Assembly (NCBI GenBank): GCA_964444135.1
Contig: CAYUFX010000009.1
Coordinates: 1 to 64,000, forward strand
DNA: 64,000 nt
Direction: 5' to 3'
Origin: NIOZ-UU13 sp964444135
GTDB taxonomy: Bacteria > Planctomycetota > Phycisphaerae > Sedimentisphaerales > Anaerobacaceae
Shown: in pieces, positions 42,460 through 51,173 of the stretch
Layout: every line of letters starts with the position of its first letter
Numbering within the stretch: the first letter of the stretch is position 1
Notes under the pieces: generated by a model
Database searches by the model: none
Told to the model about the DNA's origin: nothing
What the model saw: the letters and a program-made list of their open reading frames with translations, nothing else
Translations under genes and position numbers: made by a program

Positions 42460-43761
42460 ATGGTTGCACTACATGAAGCTGAGCAATTAAGCAGAGATAT
42501 GGGGAACGAATTATTAGGCAGGATGCCCTGGGGCACACATATTTGCCTGTTTTATGAGACCAAAGAGGATTTGATTGAGGTCCTGGTGCCATACTTCAAG
42601 GCAGGATTAAAGAACAATGAATTTTGTATGTGGATTACCTGCGAGACTTTCAATCAAAACCAAGCCGAAAACGCGATGAAAAAGGCTGTGCCTAATTTTG
42701 ACTGGTACCTGGAAAAAGGACAAATTGAAATCCTTGCGCACCGCAACTGGTACCTTGACGAAGGCCGTTTCGATGCGCAACGAGTTTTAGACCGAGCAGT
42801 CGAGAAGCTAAATAGAGCCTTGACCAATGGCTATGCCGGGATAAGGGTGGCAGGCGATACGGCGTGGTTGCAAAAAGGGACTTGGCGAAATTTCGCTGAT
42901 TATGAGCACATGGTAAATGAGAGTATCGGTAAGTATCAGATGCTTGCTATTTGTACGTACCGACTTGATAAATGCAAAGCACCTGAAATCATTGATGTCG
43001 TGAACAACCATCAACTGGGTCTTATACGACAGGATGGGCAGTGGACACTTACTAAAAATGCCGAACACAAACGGGCTGAGGAGAAGTTTCTTGAATACCA
43101 GGCGCAGCTCAAGTCTTTGGTATCGGAACTTTCGCTGACTGATGGGCACGAAAGGCACCGCATTGCCTCAGAGCTGAATGACCGCATCAGCCAGTCTCTG
43201 GCGGCCTCGAAGCTCAAATTAGAGATGCTTCGCCAATCCGTGACCGGAAAAGAGCTTCGCAAGGCCTTGAACGAAATCTGTGGCTCGTTAGGTGGGATGA
43301 TTACGGACACAACATCACTGGCATCTGACTTGAGTTATCCTGTACTATACGAGCTTGGTTTTGAGATAGCAGTGGCTGGGTTGCTTTCCGAGGAAATCGA
43401 GAAAAAGCACGGAATAAAAACTGAGTTTATAGATGATGGGCAGATTAAGCCCTTAGACGATGATGTTCGGTTACTTATGTTTCACAATGTGCAGGAGCTG
43501 TTGAACAACATCGCTAAGCATTCACAGGCAACTAAGGTAATAGCGTCTATCGATCGAGCAGGCACCGGGATACGCGTCACTATCGAAGATGACGGAGTAG
43601 GTTTCGACCCTGCTGAAGCGATGTCACAAGCGGTGGCGCGGTCAAAGTTTGGACTTTTTGGTATTCGTACGAAATTAGCACATTTGGGGGGACACCTTGA
43701 GATTGAATCGGCGCCAGGCTGTGGATGCAAGGTTACTATCATAGCCCCGCTGAAGCGATAA
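42460..43761 (+). CDS. MEDS-domain sensor histidine-kinase-like protein
   Basis: 433 aa from ATG 42460 (GGAG nine bases upstream; TTG 42445 and ATG 42451 are also in frame). Residues about 10-185 form a MEDS/DcmR-like sensory domain (GRMPWGTHICLFYETKEDLI). A helical dimerisation segment follows with RHRIASELNDRISQSLAASK, where HisKA_3 kinases normally have L-H-D: here the histidine codon is AAT, Asn. The C-terminal HATPase domain is intact (ELLNNIAKHS; DDGVGFDP; GLFGIRTKLAHLGG). No response regulator is adjacent. It could act by binding rather than by phosphotransfer. Cytoplasmic, no membrane segment. Confidence 0.85.
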   Translation: MVALHEAEQLSRDMGNELLGRMPWGTHICLFYETKEDLIEVLVPYFKAGLKNNEFCMWITCETFNQNQAENAMKKAVPNFDWYLEKGQIEILAHRNWYLDEGRFDAQRVLDRAVEKLNRALTNGYAGIRVAGDTAWLQKGTWRNFADYEHMVNESIGKYQMLAICTYRLDKCKAPEIIDVVNNHQLGLIRQDGQWTLTKNAEHKRAEEKFLEYQAQLKSLVSELSLTDGHERHRIASELNDRISQSLAASKLKLEMLRQSVTGKELRKALNEICGSLGGMITDTTSLASDLSYPVLYELGFEIAVAGLLSEEIEKKHGIKTEFIDDGQIKPLDDDVRLLMFHNVQELLNNIAKHSQATKVIASIDRAGTGIRVTIEDDGVGFDPAEAMSQAVARSKFGLFGIRTKLAHLGGHLEIESAPGCGCKVTIIAPLKR

Positions 43762-43827
43762 AAGACCGGATAAATAATAAGGTTCCCATAACATAATTCA
43801 ATTGTCTGTCTAAAAAAGAGCAGAAAA

Positions 43828-45633
43828 ATGCAACGACACAAATTGGCTTTATTGGCTGCGGTTTGTTTTATTGCTGCCGCCCCTGCCGATTTGCTTAGCA
43901 AGAGCGAAGCAGCAGGTGTCGTTTCCGGTGAGCTGAAAAAGTGGCACAAAGTTTCGCTGACATTCACAGGGCCTCAGACAGGCGAAAATGCCGAGCCAAA
44001 TCCCTTTCTCGATTATCGCCTGAACGTTACGTTCTCTAAAGGAGAAAAACGATATATTGTCCCCGGATACTACGCCGCTGACGGCGATGCCGCCCAAACC
44101 GGTGCGACGGCGGGCAATAAATGGCGAGTGCATTTTGTGCCTGATGAAACAGGAAAATGGTCTTATACCGCATCTTTCCGTACCGGGGCAAATATTGCTA
44201 CCAGTAATGAGCCTGGCTCAGCTATAGCCTTCGACGGTGTCAAAGGAACATTTTCCGTTGCTGCGACAGACAAAAAAGGCCGAGACCACCGAGCCAAAGG
44301 GCTGCTTAAGTACGTAGGCATTCGATATCTGCAATTTGCCGAGACAGGAGAATATTTTCTAAAAGGCGGGGCCGACAGCCCTGAAAACTTCCTTGGCTAC
44401 GCCGATTTCGATAATACATACGACTCCGGCGAACTAAAACGCGAAGGCGAAGCCGCAGGTGGAAAATTTCTACATCGCTACGGCCCGCACGTAAAGGACT
44501 GGCGCTCCGGCGACCCAACCTGGAAGGACGGAAAAGGCAAGGGCATCATCGGTGCCTTAAATTACCTGGCCTCCAAAGGTATGAACAGCGTTTATTTTAT
44601 ACCATATAACATTGACGGCGGCGACGGCAAAGATGTATGGCCCTGGACGGAACCCGGTGAAAAATTCCGGTTCGACTGCAGCAAGCTCGACCAGTGGGAG
44701 ATTGTATTTTCGCGTATGGACAAATTGGGCCTGATGCTCCATATCATTACCCAGGAGCAGGAAAACGACCAGGGTCTTGACGGCGGTGAGCTCGGCCCAC
44801 AGCGTAAGCTCTATTACCGCGAGCTTATTGCCCGCTTCGGGCATCACCTTGCCTTAGTCTGGAACCTCGGCGAGGAAAACACCAATACCTTCGCCCAGCG
44901 CAAGGCATTTTGCCGATACATAAAAGACCTCGACCCTTACGACCACCCAATCGTCTGCCATACTTTTCCGGGCAGGCATGATGAGATCTATAATCCTCTA
45001 TTGGGATACGAATATTTTGACGGGCCTTCTCTGCAGACCAACGACACCCACAACCAGACACTCACTCGGCTCGACCGTTCCGCTTCCGCGGGCCGAGAGT
45101 GGTTTGTTTGTCTGGATGAGATTGGCCCGGCCCACACAGGTGTAAAGCCGGACAAGGACGATTACCAGCACGATGAGGTGCGCAAGAAACATTTATGGGG
45201 TAATCTGATGGCCGGGGGCGCCGGCGTCGAATGGTATTTCGGCTATAAATTCGCCCACAACGACCTCAATTGCGAGGATTGGCGCAGCAGAGAGCATATG
45301 TGGGACATGACCCGATACGCTTTGGATTTTTTCCGCAGGAACCTGCCCTTTAGCCAAATGACCCACCACGACGAGCTAACTTCCGCCAAGGATGATTATT
45401 GCTTTGCCGAAACGGATCGAATATACACAATATATCTGCCGAACGGGGGTACAACGAATCTCGATTTGGGCAATAACTCTGCAACCTTCAGCGTACAGTG
45501 GTACAATCCGCGTACCGGCGGCAAGCTGCAAAAAGGCACCATAGCCGAGATAACCGGCCCCGGCTCAGCCGCCATCGGCCATCCACCCGATGAGACAGAC
45601 AAAGACTGGGTGGCGCTTATAAAACTGAAATAA
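43828..45633 (+). CDS. DUF5060 glycoside-hydrolase-like exported protein
   Basis: 601 aa. A signal peptide (LALLAAVCFIAAAPADLLS) is followed by a DUF5060 beta-sandwich (KWHKVSLTFTGPQTGENAEP; WRVHFVPDETGKWSYTASFR), a TIM-barrel part (YLASKGMNSVYFIPYNIDGG; GLMLHIITQEQENDQGLDGG; ALVWNLGEENTNTFAQRKAF; the GEEN Glu is a plausible acid/base) and a C-terminal collagen-binding-type domain (TNLDLGNNSATFSVQWYNPR). Such proteins degrade polysaccharides; the substrate is unknown. It follows the MEDS protein after 66 bases. Confidence 0.88.
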   Translation: MQRHKLALLAAVCFIAAAPADLLSKSEAAGVVSGELKKWHKVSLTFTGPQTGENAEPNPFLDYRLNVTFSKGEKRYIVPGYYAADGDAAQTGATAGNKWRVHFVPDETGKWSYTASFRTGANIATSNEPGSAIAFDGVKGTFSVAATDKKGRDHRAKGLLKYVGIRYLQFAETGEYFLKGGADSPENFLGYADFDNTYDSGELKREGEAAGGKFLHRYGPHVKDWRSGDPTWKDGKGKGIIGALNYLASKGMNSVYFIPYNIDGGDGKDVWPWTEPGEKFRFDCSKLDQWEIVFSRMDKLGLMLHIITQEQENDQGLDGGELGPQRKLYYRELIARFGHHLALVWNLGEENTNTFAQRKAFCRYIKDLDPYDHPIVCHTFPGRHDEIYNPLLGYEYFDGPSLQTNDTHNQTLTRLDRSASAGREWFVCLDEIGPAHTGVKPDKDDYQHDEVRKKHLWGNLMAGGAGVEWYFGYKFAHNDLNCEDWRSREHMWDMTRYALDFFRRNLPFSQMTHHDELTSAKDDYCFAETDRIYTIYLPNGGTTNLDLGNNSATFSVQWYNPRTGGKLQKGTIAEITGPGSAAIGHPPDETDKDWVALIKLK

Positions 45634-45669
45634 GCCTAACGCGCCAGAGTCGCGATTTCCTCTGCGCTT

Positions 45670-45849
45670 AGAGCTTATCCGAATAACCGGGTCGTTATGA
45701 GGCCGAGCGGAAAGTTCGAGACCAAGGCGGCAGGCCAAAAAGGCTCGCCAGGCGTGGTTTGCTCCACGTTGAGAACATTTTTTCACCGACAACGCAGGCA
45801 TCGGGCTTTGCAGCCGGCCGCAATAGAGCGGGTTATTCAGATAGGCTCT
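45670..45849. mobile_element. 180-bp MITE-like element, copy 1
   Basis: Terminal inverted repeats AGAGCTTATCCGAATAACC and GGTTATTCAGATAGGCTCT. It is about 93% identical by eye to 47289-47466 in the same orientation. No ORF of its own. The right end abuts a LamG-protein remnant. Confidence 0.88.
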
Positions 45850-45905
45850 TAGTACCCGGTTGTAGATACGAACGTCATCAATCAGGCCGGACCAAAAGGT
45901 GGCTA
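45850..45905 (-). pseudogene. LamG-domain protein remnant next to MITE-like element
   Basis: On the minus strand this reads ATFWSGLIDDVRIYNRVL, the well-known C-terminal signature of LamG/concanavalin-like domains in planctomycete surface proteins, and then runs directly into the end of the element. Only about 18 residues remain; the upstream part has been replaced by the repeat at 45906-45948. Confidence 0.7.
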
Positions 45906-45948
45906 ATCCGCCGTAGCTTTAGCGAGGGCGGAAGCATCCGGCATCGAG
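45906..45948. repeat. TCCGCC...GGCGGAAGCATCCGGCATCGAG hairpin repeat
   Basis: Second copy of the repeat at 11899-11941, about 85-90% identical, with stem CCGCC/GGCGG. A reading frame through it gives a Ser-Glu-Gly-Gly-Ser repeat artefact. Confidence 0.8.
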
Positions 45949-46510
45949 ACACCATTCACACATTTACACATCCACTCATCTACCTTCCGCCTTCTATTCT
46001 TTTTCCTGATAACCTGCACCCTTAACCCCTGATACCCTGATTACCTGATAAGCTACCCCAACCATTCTGACCAACTACTCCCCACCTCACTATATATGGC
46101 CACTCCCCACCCCACACACTGCAACGGCTGATAATATTTTAGAAGACGATAAAAACACCCATATTCCCCATTTTAACAAAATGTTAATTTGAAAAAAGCG
46201 CCAATTTTTACTCTTTTTTTGACCAAAAAGCACGCATTTTGGGAATTTATGACCAATTTATGTCAATTTACGCTCATCTTTTGACGTTTTTATCTTGCTT
46301 ATACTGCTATACTGCGAATCTGATTTTTAAAAAGTTGTCTATGGGCACAGAACTTTCAGCAATTTTTTCTTAAATAAAGCGTTTTATAGTTGAAATATAG
46401 GGCAAAATCTTCTTGGTTTTTTGATTATGTTAGTGTAAAATATGGATGGAAGTGCTCGTTTCAGGTTTTGCATAGGACAAAGCATATTATTTTCTGATGA
46501 GGGCCATAAG
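45949..46510. other. AT-rich intergenic stretch
   Basis: About 560 bases without a gene. 46000-46060 has CTGATAACCTG/CTGATACCCTGATTACCTG short direct repeats. From 46130 on it is AT-rich with several T- and A-runs; it probably contains the promoter of the following gene, but no well-spaced boxes stand out. Confidence 0.5.
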
Positions 46511-47149
46511 ATGAAAAGGTTATTTTATGGGATTTTGGGAATCTCAGCGTTGATAGCTTGTGTATGTTTGGCTGCACCTGAGCCGGCTATTGTGCCTACT
46601 CCGGGTCAATGGACAGTGGATGTGAAATTTACTCATCCCCAGCAAATTGTCCTGCCCACGCGGGCTGATATTCAGCCGATGCGGTTCTGGTACGTGATAA
46701 TAACACTTACCAACAATACAGATGACGATGTTGGTTTTTATCCTAAGTGCGACCTGATGACCGACACCTTTCAAATTACACCGGCAAGTAAAGCTGTGAC
46801 GCCGGCGATTTTTGAGCAAATCAAAAAGCGTCACAAAAGCAGATACCCATTTCTTGAGCCGTTGGCAAAGGCCGGCAATAGGATACTTCAGGGCGAGGAT
46901 AACACAAAAGATATCGCCGTTATATGGCCTGATTTCGATGTGAAAGCCAAGAATATAAAAATATTTATAGCAGGTCTGAGCAATGAGACGGTTGCCATTG
47001 ACCATCCTGTGGAAAAAGACCAGAGCGGCTTGCCAATTAAGGTTTTTTTGCGAAAGACCCTCGAATTAAGTTACGCCTTCAAAGGCGATCCTGCTCTAAG
47101 GTCCGGTGCCGGCTTAACTTACAAAGGAAAACGCTGGATTATGAGATAG
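46511..47149 (+). CDS. Exported hypothetical protein
   Basis: 212 aa from ATG 46511, chosen over 46442 because the product then starts with a clean signal peptide (MKRLFYGILGISALIACVCL, cleavage after about residue 22) behind GAGGGCC. The mature part is beta-rich (QWTVDVKFTHPQQIVLP; FWYVIITLTNNTDDDVGFYP; KIFIAGLSNETVAIDHPVEK) and ends with YKGKRWIMR. I do not name a family, though secreted planctomycete proteins of this shape are frequent. It lies between the two 180-bp MITE-like copies. Confidence 0.72.
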   Translation: MKRLFYGILGISALIACVCLAAPEPAIVPTPGQWTVDVKFTHPQQIVLPTRADIQPMRFWYVIITLTNNTDDDVGFYPKCDLMTDTFQITPASKAVTPAIFEQIKKRHKSRYPFLEPLAKAGNRILQGEDNTKDIAVIWPDFDVKAKNIKIFIAGLSNETVAIDHPVEKDQSGLPIKVFLRKTLELSYAFKGDPALRSGAGLTYKGKRWIMR

Positions 47150-47288
47150 GCTTTCGCGCCTCGTATTTCGCAGCTCGCGTTTCCGACCTAACATATCATA
47201 TCTTGCATTTCTTATTTCGTATCTCTTTAAGGAAATCTGCGCGAGATTAAGTTAAAATAAGCAATTCATGCAAATTAAGAGGATATTA

Positions 47289-47466
47289 AGAGCTTATCCG
47301 AATAACCGGGTCGTTATGAGGCCGAGCGAAAAGTTCGAGGCCAAGGCGGCAGGCCAAAAATGCTCGGAGGCGTGGTTTGCTCCACGTTGAGAACGTTTTT
47401 GGCCGACAACGCAGGCATCGGGCTTTGCAGCCGGCCGCAATAGAGCGGGTTATTGGGATAGGCTCT
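47289..47466. mobile_element. 178-bp MITE-like element, copy 2
   Basis: Same inverted termini as 45670-45849 (AGAGCTTATCCGAATAACC; GGTTATTGGGATAGGCTCT). The surrounding 490-base gap 47150-47641 also has TCGTATTTCG-type low-complexity words at 47160-47226 and no gene. Confidence 0.88.
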
Positions 47467-47641
47467 AAGTCCAGGCCAGGAAAGCACTTGAGACTTTGCT
47501 CTCTTAAATGCCCTGATATCTCTCTGTGGATTGGCTGAAAAATGTCTTTTTAGATTTTTGCAAAAAAAGTAAAAAAATACTTGATATATTCAAACAGCCG
47601 TTTTAAACTATCGTATAAAACAAGCGTTTAGGAGTTTTGAA

Positions 47642-48316
47642 ATGGTGATGTCGCAGGACAATAAGACGGATAGCAATGCTAATAAGGGAGTTCGGGACCG
47701 ATTGCTTGACGCGGCTGAAGAGCTTTTCTGCGAACATGGCTTTGAGGGAGCAAGTATTCGTGATATTGCCGCCTCTGCCGACTGCAATATCGCATCGGTC
47801 AATTATTATTTTGGCGGGAAAGAAAAATTGTACGAGGAAGTTTGGCGCCGTCATCTGATTCCGATGCGAGATGCACGCATTGTAAGTGTCAACAAGGTGA
47901 TGTCTCAAAGTGATGGCAAGCCTCAGTTGGAAGAGCTGCTCAAGGCCTTCGCAGATGCATTTATTGGGCAAATGGTTGATGACAACAAATCTCGTCAGTT
48001 AGGCATACTTATGGCCCGGGAATGGATTGACCGGCGCTTACCTGCAAATATGTTCTTCGATGACGTTATTAAGCCCACTATGAGCGCTATGCACAAGGCT
48101 TTAGTGGAAACTTGCCCAGGCCTGGATGAATCGAAGGTCCCATTAGTAGTGTTGTCTATCGCTGGGCAGCTTGTACAGGTAGCCCACATAAAAGCTATAT
48201 TCGAGCAGGGTGACGAGGCGGACTTACCGATGTTCGATTTAACTGAGGCGATTGAGCACATTGTCAAATTTTCCGCTGCTGGTATTCGGGCCTATGCAAA
48301 GGACAAATCAGAATGA
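47642..48316 (+). CDS. TetR/AcrR-family repressor with CerR-type C-terminal domain
   Basis: 224 aa. The TetR helix-turn-helix is clear at residues 20-65 (RDRLLDAAEELFCEHGFEGA; SIRDIAASADCNIASVNYYF; GGKEKLYEEVWRRHL). The C-terminal part (MVDDNKSRQLGILMAREWID) resembles DUF1956 of the CerR/YbiH group, which control efflux and ABC exporters. It lies upstream of the RND efflux operon with a 78-base gap and is its probable ligand-released repressor. AGGAG precedes the ATG by eight bases. Confidence 0.92.
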   Translation: MVMSQDNKTDSNANKGVRDRLLDAAEELFCEHGFEGASIRDIAASADCNIASVNYYFGGKEKLYEEVWRRHLIPMRDARIVSVNKVMSQSDGKPQLEELLKAFADAFIGQMVDDNKSRQLGILMAREWIDRRLPANMFFDDVIKPTMSAMHKALVETCPGLDESKVPLVVLSIAGQLVQVAHIKAIFEQGDEADLPMFDLTEAIEHIVKFSAAGIRAYAKDKSE

Positions 48317-48393
48317 AAAAGCAATTATTTTCAATGATGTTACAGGATTTATTAAAAAGAGATGGTATGTAATGTATTTAGCGAGTTGAAGAC

Positions 48394-50004
48394 ATGAAAC
48401 TATTATGGCAGAAATCGGAAGTCAGAAAACGGAAATCAGAAGTCAGAAAACGGAAATCAAAAGTCAGAAGACGGAAATCAAAAGTCGGAGTTTGTCTTCT
48501 GTTCTCTTTCCTCTGTCTTCTGTTTTTGGTTGGATGTGTCAGCAGTGAGCAATTTTATGAAGAGGTCAGCTTCTCGAGAGAGTCTGCGTATCGGCAGTGG
48601 ATGACCCGCAAAGAGCGCCAAGAGCAGTCTCAACCACGTATCAGTGGCGAATTAAGCGCCGAAGATTGCTTAAAGCTGGCGCTGGTTAACAATAAAGTTC
48701 TGCAACGTATCACTGAGGAAAAGGAGATTGCCCGCGGAGAACGGCTAAAATCCTATTCAGCAATATTGCCTACTGTGGGTCTTACGGCGGATTACCTGCG
48801 GTTTGATATGGTTTCTTCTATAACTATTCCTGCTATTCCTGGACTGGGTCCTGGTGGAAAAATTACGATGGGTGATGTCGACAATTATACGGTAGGGCTG
48901 AGGGTTGCTCAGCCGATTTATGCCGGTGGGTCAATATGGGCTAAGATACACGCCGCCAGATTGTTCTCTATGCTTACCGACGAGACGGTTCGAGCGGCAG
49001 TCCAGGACCTGATTTATATGGCCACTCACTCATATTACGATGTATTGCTCAATCAACATCTACTGAAAATTAGCGCTGATGCCGTTCGTTCTTCTCAGGC
49101 GCATCTTGATAACGTAAAACAGAGACGGCAGGGTGGTGTTGCCTCTGATTTTGACGTTCTGCGGGCTGAAGTAGAACTATCGAATTTCCAGGCTGAGCTG
49201 ATACGGAACAAGAATGCTATCAACGTAGCAAAAGCACAGCTACTTAAGGTAATGGGTGTTTCACAGGACAGTGACTTTACGCTTTCGGACGAGCTTGTTT
49301 ACCTTTCTTCGGAAATGACAGTGGAAGAGGCTGTTGAAGCTGCTTATCGAAATCGCCCTGATTTATTTAGTCGCGAGTTTGATATAAAATATCAAAAGGA
49401 GTTACTCAGAGTTGCAAGGAGCCGATATTGGCCGATTATCAGCGGCTTTTATGACAATACCTGGTCGAAGCCCGACCCGCATAACAGGATGGACATTAAG
49501 TGGGGGCATCTCTGGCAGGCCGGCCTTATGGCGACACTGCCTATATTCGACGGCTTATCTCGCGAAGGTGATGTAATTGTGCAGAAAGCACGCCTTAGAC
49601 AGGCGCAGATAGGTTTAATTGATGCCGAAGAGACTGCTTTGTTTGAATTGACTACGGCGCTGCTAAGTATTGAGGATGCTAAGGAGTTTGTTGAATCTCA
49701 GTCGTTGAATCTTAACAGGGCAAAAGAGGGACTGCGGCTTGCGGAAGTAGGCTACAAGCAGGGCACAAATACGCAGGTTGAGATGATAGACGCCCAGGCT
49801 GCCTTGACGACGGCGAGGGTAAATCATTACCAAGCTATATACTCACACATAATTGCGAAATTGGATTTACAAAAAGCAATGGGAACTCTCACGATGTTTG
49901 AAGATGCTGAAGACAAAGGTCAGGCCCAAAATCTCGAATCGCTCGCTGCAGAAGAAAAGGCTTCAATGGCACTTGATAAAACAGAACGGGGGCAGACAAG
50001 ATGA
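48394..50004 (+). CDS. TolC-family outer membrane efflux lipoprotein
   Basis: 536 aa outer-membrane factor of an RND tripartite pump. Lipobox LVGC at about residues 46-49; two OEP repeats (helical barrel) from about residue 85 to 510, with GLRVAQPIYAGGSIWAKIHA and LMATLPIFDGLSREGDVIVQ at the equivalent positions. The N-terminus is odd: residues 6-32 repeat VRKRKSE/VRRRKSK, encoded by three 21-bp units, and the following hydrophobic core (VCLLFSFLCLLFLVGC) is encoded by DNA complementary to a pyrimidine-rich version of the same repeat. Overlaps the next gene by four bases. Confidence 0.93.
   Translation: MKLLWQKSEVRKRKSEVRKRKSKVRRRKSKVGVCLLFSFLCLLFLVGCVSSEQFYEEVSFSRESAYRQWMTRKERQEQSQPRISGELSAEDCLKLALVNNKVLQRITEEKEIARGERLKSYSAILPTVGLTADYLRFDMVSSITIPAIPGLGPGGKITMGDVDNYTVGLRVAQPIYAGGSIWAKIHAARLFSMLTDETVRAAVQDLIYMATHSYYDVLLNQHLLKISADAVRSSQAHLDNVKQRRQGGVASDFDVLRAEVELSNFQAELIRNKNAINVAKAQLLKVMGVSQDSDFTLSDELVYLSSEMTVEEAVEAAYRNRPDLFSREFDIKYQKELLRVARSRYWPIISGFYDNTWSKPDPHNRMDIKWGHLWQAGLMATLPIFDGLSREGDVIVQKARLRQAQIGLIDAEETALFELTTALLSIEDAKEFVESQSLNLNRAKEGLRLAEVGYKQGTNTQVEMIDAQAALTTARVNHYQAIYSHIIAKLDLQKAMGTLTMFEDAEDKGQAQNLESLAAEEKASMALDKTERGQTR
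48411..48486 (+). repeat. 21-bp tandem repeats in frame in the TolC-like gene
   Basis: Three units of GTCAGAAAACGGAAATCA(G/A)AA from 48421 plus a partial unit on either side. Because the unit is 21 bases the frame is kept. Directly after comes TCTTCTGTTCTCTTTCCTCT, a near reverse complement of such repeats. Confidence 0.9.
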
Positions 50005-51173
50005 AAGTAATCAGAAGAATTTTATTTTGGCTAATAGCATTAGCAGTGGTGTTTGTTACGTTTTGGTTTGGATTTATACAAAAAACCGCTGAAATCTTGG
50101 AGGAGGAAAAGACAGTTCCTGTTGAGGTCGAAGTCGTAAGCGCGGGCTCTATAGAAGAGACGATAGAGATGACCGGCTGGATAAAAGCAAACCAGATTGT
50201 GGACATAGCGTCCAAGGTGGCCGGACGAGTCGAATCCTTGCGTGTTCTTTCGCATGGGAGTGATTTAGCTGCTCGCCGCGATGCCTCGCAGCGGGCGGTC
50301 GAAGAGGGTGTGTCGGTCAAAAAGGGTCAGCAGCTTGCGATTATCGACCACGATGTTTACTTAGCTCAATTGGTTGCAGCTCAGGCCAGCGTTAGAGCTA
50401 AAGAGGTTGAGCTGGCTGATGCCGAGCGTGAAAAGAAGCGTGTCATTGCCTTATACGAAGGCGGGTCAGCTACAGAGCAGAGCAGGGATAAAGCTGTAAC
50501 CGCTGCCGAATTGGCGGCGGCAAGTTTGAGCTTAGCCAAGGCCAATCTGGAGCTTGCTCAAATAAATCTGCGCGAATCCATGATTGTTTCGCCTATTGAC
50601 GGGATAGTAACGGCCAAACATATTGACGAGGGTAATCTGATCAGGTCGGGGGACCAGATTGTTACTATCGCCGATATGAAAACGGTAAGAGTAATTGTTG
50701 CCGCTACCGAAAAGTACGGTGCCCAGATTACTGTTGGGATGCCTGCCAAGATCAAAGTCGATGCGTTTGCCGAAAGAACATTTGATGCGAGTGTGCATTC
50801 AATCCATCCGGCTCTCGATGCACAAACCCACACCATACAGGTCGAGATACGTCTTGATAATGAGGAATTGCTGCTGAAGCCGGGTATGTTTGCCAGGGTA
50901 ACTTTAATTACAAAGCGAAAAGACAATGTAGTGGTTGTCCCGCGTGATGTTGTTCTTGGAGGCAAGATTGATAAGCATTATGTGTATGTGATTGAAGAGG
51001 CAAGCGCCGGCAAAATTGCTCGTAAACATTTTGTTGAGATTGGAATACAGCAAGCGGACAGGTATGAAATAACCGATGGTTTAAAAGCGGGTGAAACGCT
51101 TGTGGTTAACGGGATGAATTATTTAGCCGACGGGATGGATGTCGAGGTTGTACGAATAGAGGATATCAAATGA
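50001..51173 (+). CDS. RND efflux periplasmic adaptor (membrane fusion protein)
   Basis: 390 aa HlyD/AcrA-type adaptor joining the inner-membrane pump to the outer-membrane factor. An N-terminal membrane anchor (RILFWLIALAVVFVTFWFGF), a lipoyl-like half motif around residues 52-110, a coiled-coil hairpin (about 115-185: AQASVRAKEVELADAEREKK; AKANLELAQINLRES), the second lipoyl half (MIVSPIDGIVTAKHIDEGNL) and beta-barrel/membrane-proximal domains. ATGA overlaps on both sides with tolC-like and RND genes show tight translational coupling. Confidence 0.95.
   Translation: MKVIRRILFWLIALAVVFVTFWFGFIQKTAEILEEEKTVPVEVEVVSAGSIEETIEMTGWIKANQIVDIASKVAGRVESLRVLSHGSDLAARRDASQRAVEEGVSVKKGQQLAIIDHDVYLAQLVAAQASVRAKEVELADAEREKKRVIALYEGGSATEQSRDKAVTAAELAAASLSLAKANLELAQINLRESMIVSPIDGIVTAKHIDEGNLIRSGDQIVTIADMKTVRVIVAATEKYGAQITVGMPAKIKVDAFAERTFDASVHSIHPALDAQTHTIQVEIRLDNEELLLKPGMFARVTLITKRKDNVVVVPRDVVLGGKIDKHYVYVIEEASAGKIARKHFVEIGIQQADRYEITDGLKAGETLVVNGMNYLADGMDVEVVRIEDIK

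Noticed and set aside
45565..45801. Minus-strand frame through the 180-bp element
   Set aside because: It is the element's non-coding sequence read through from the LamG remnant; the second copy at 47.3 kb does not keep the frame.
48421..48483. Three regularly spaced repeats that could suggest a CRISPR array
   Set aside because: Units are directly tandem without spacers and lie within a coding sequence.
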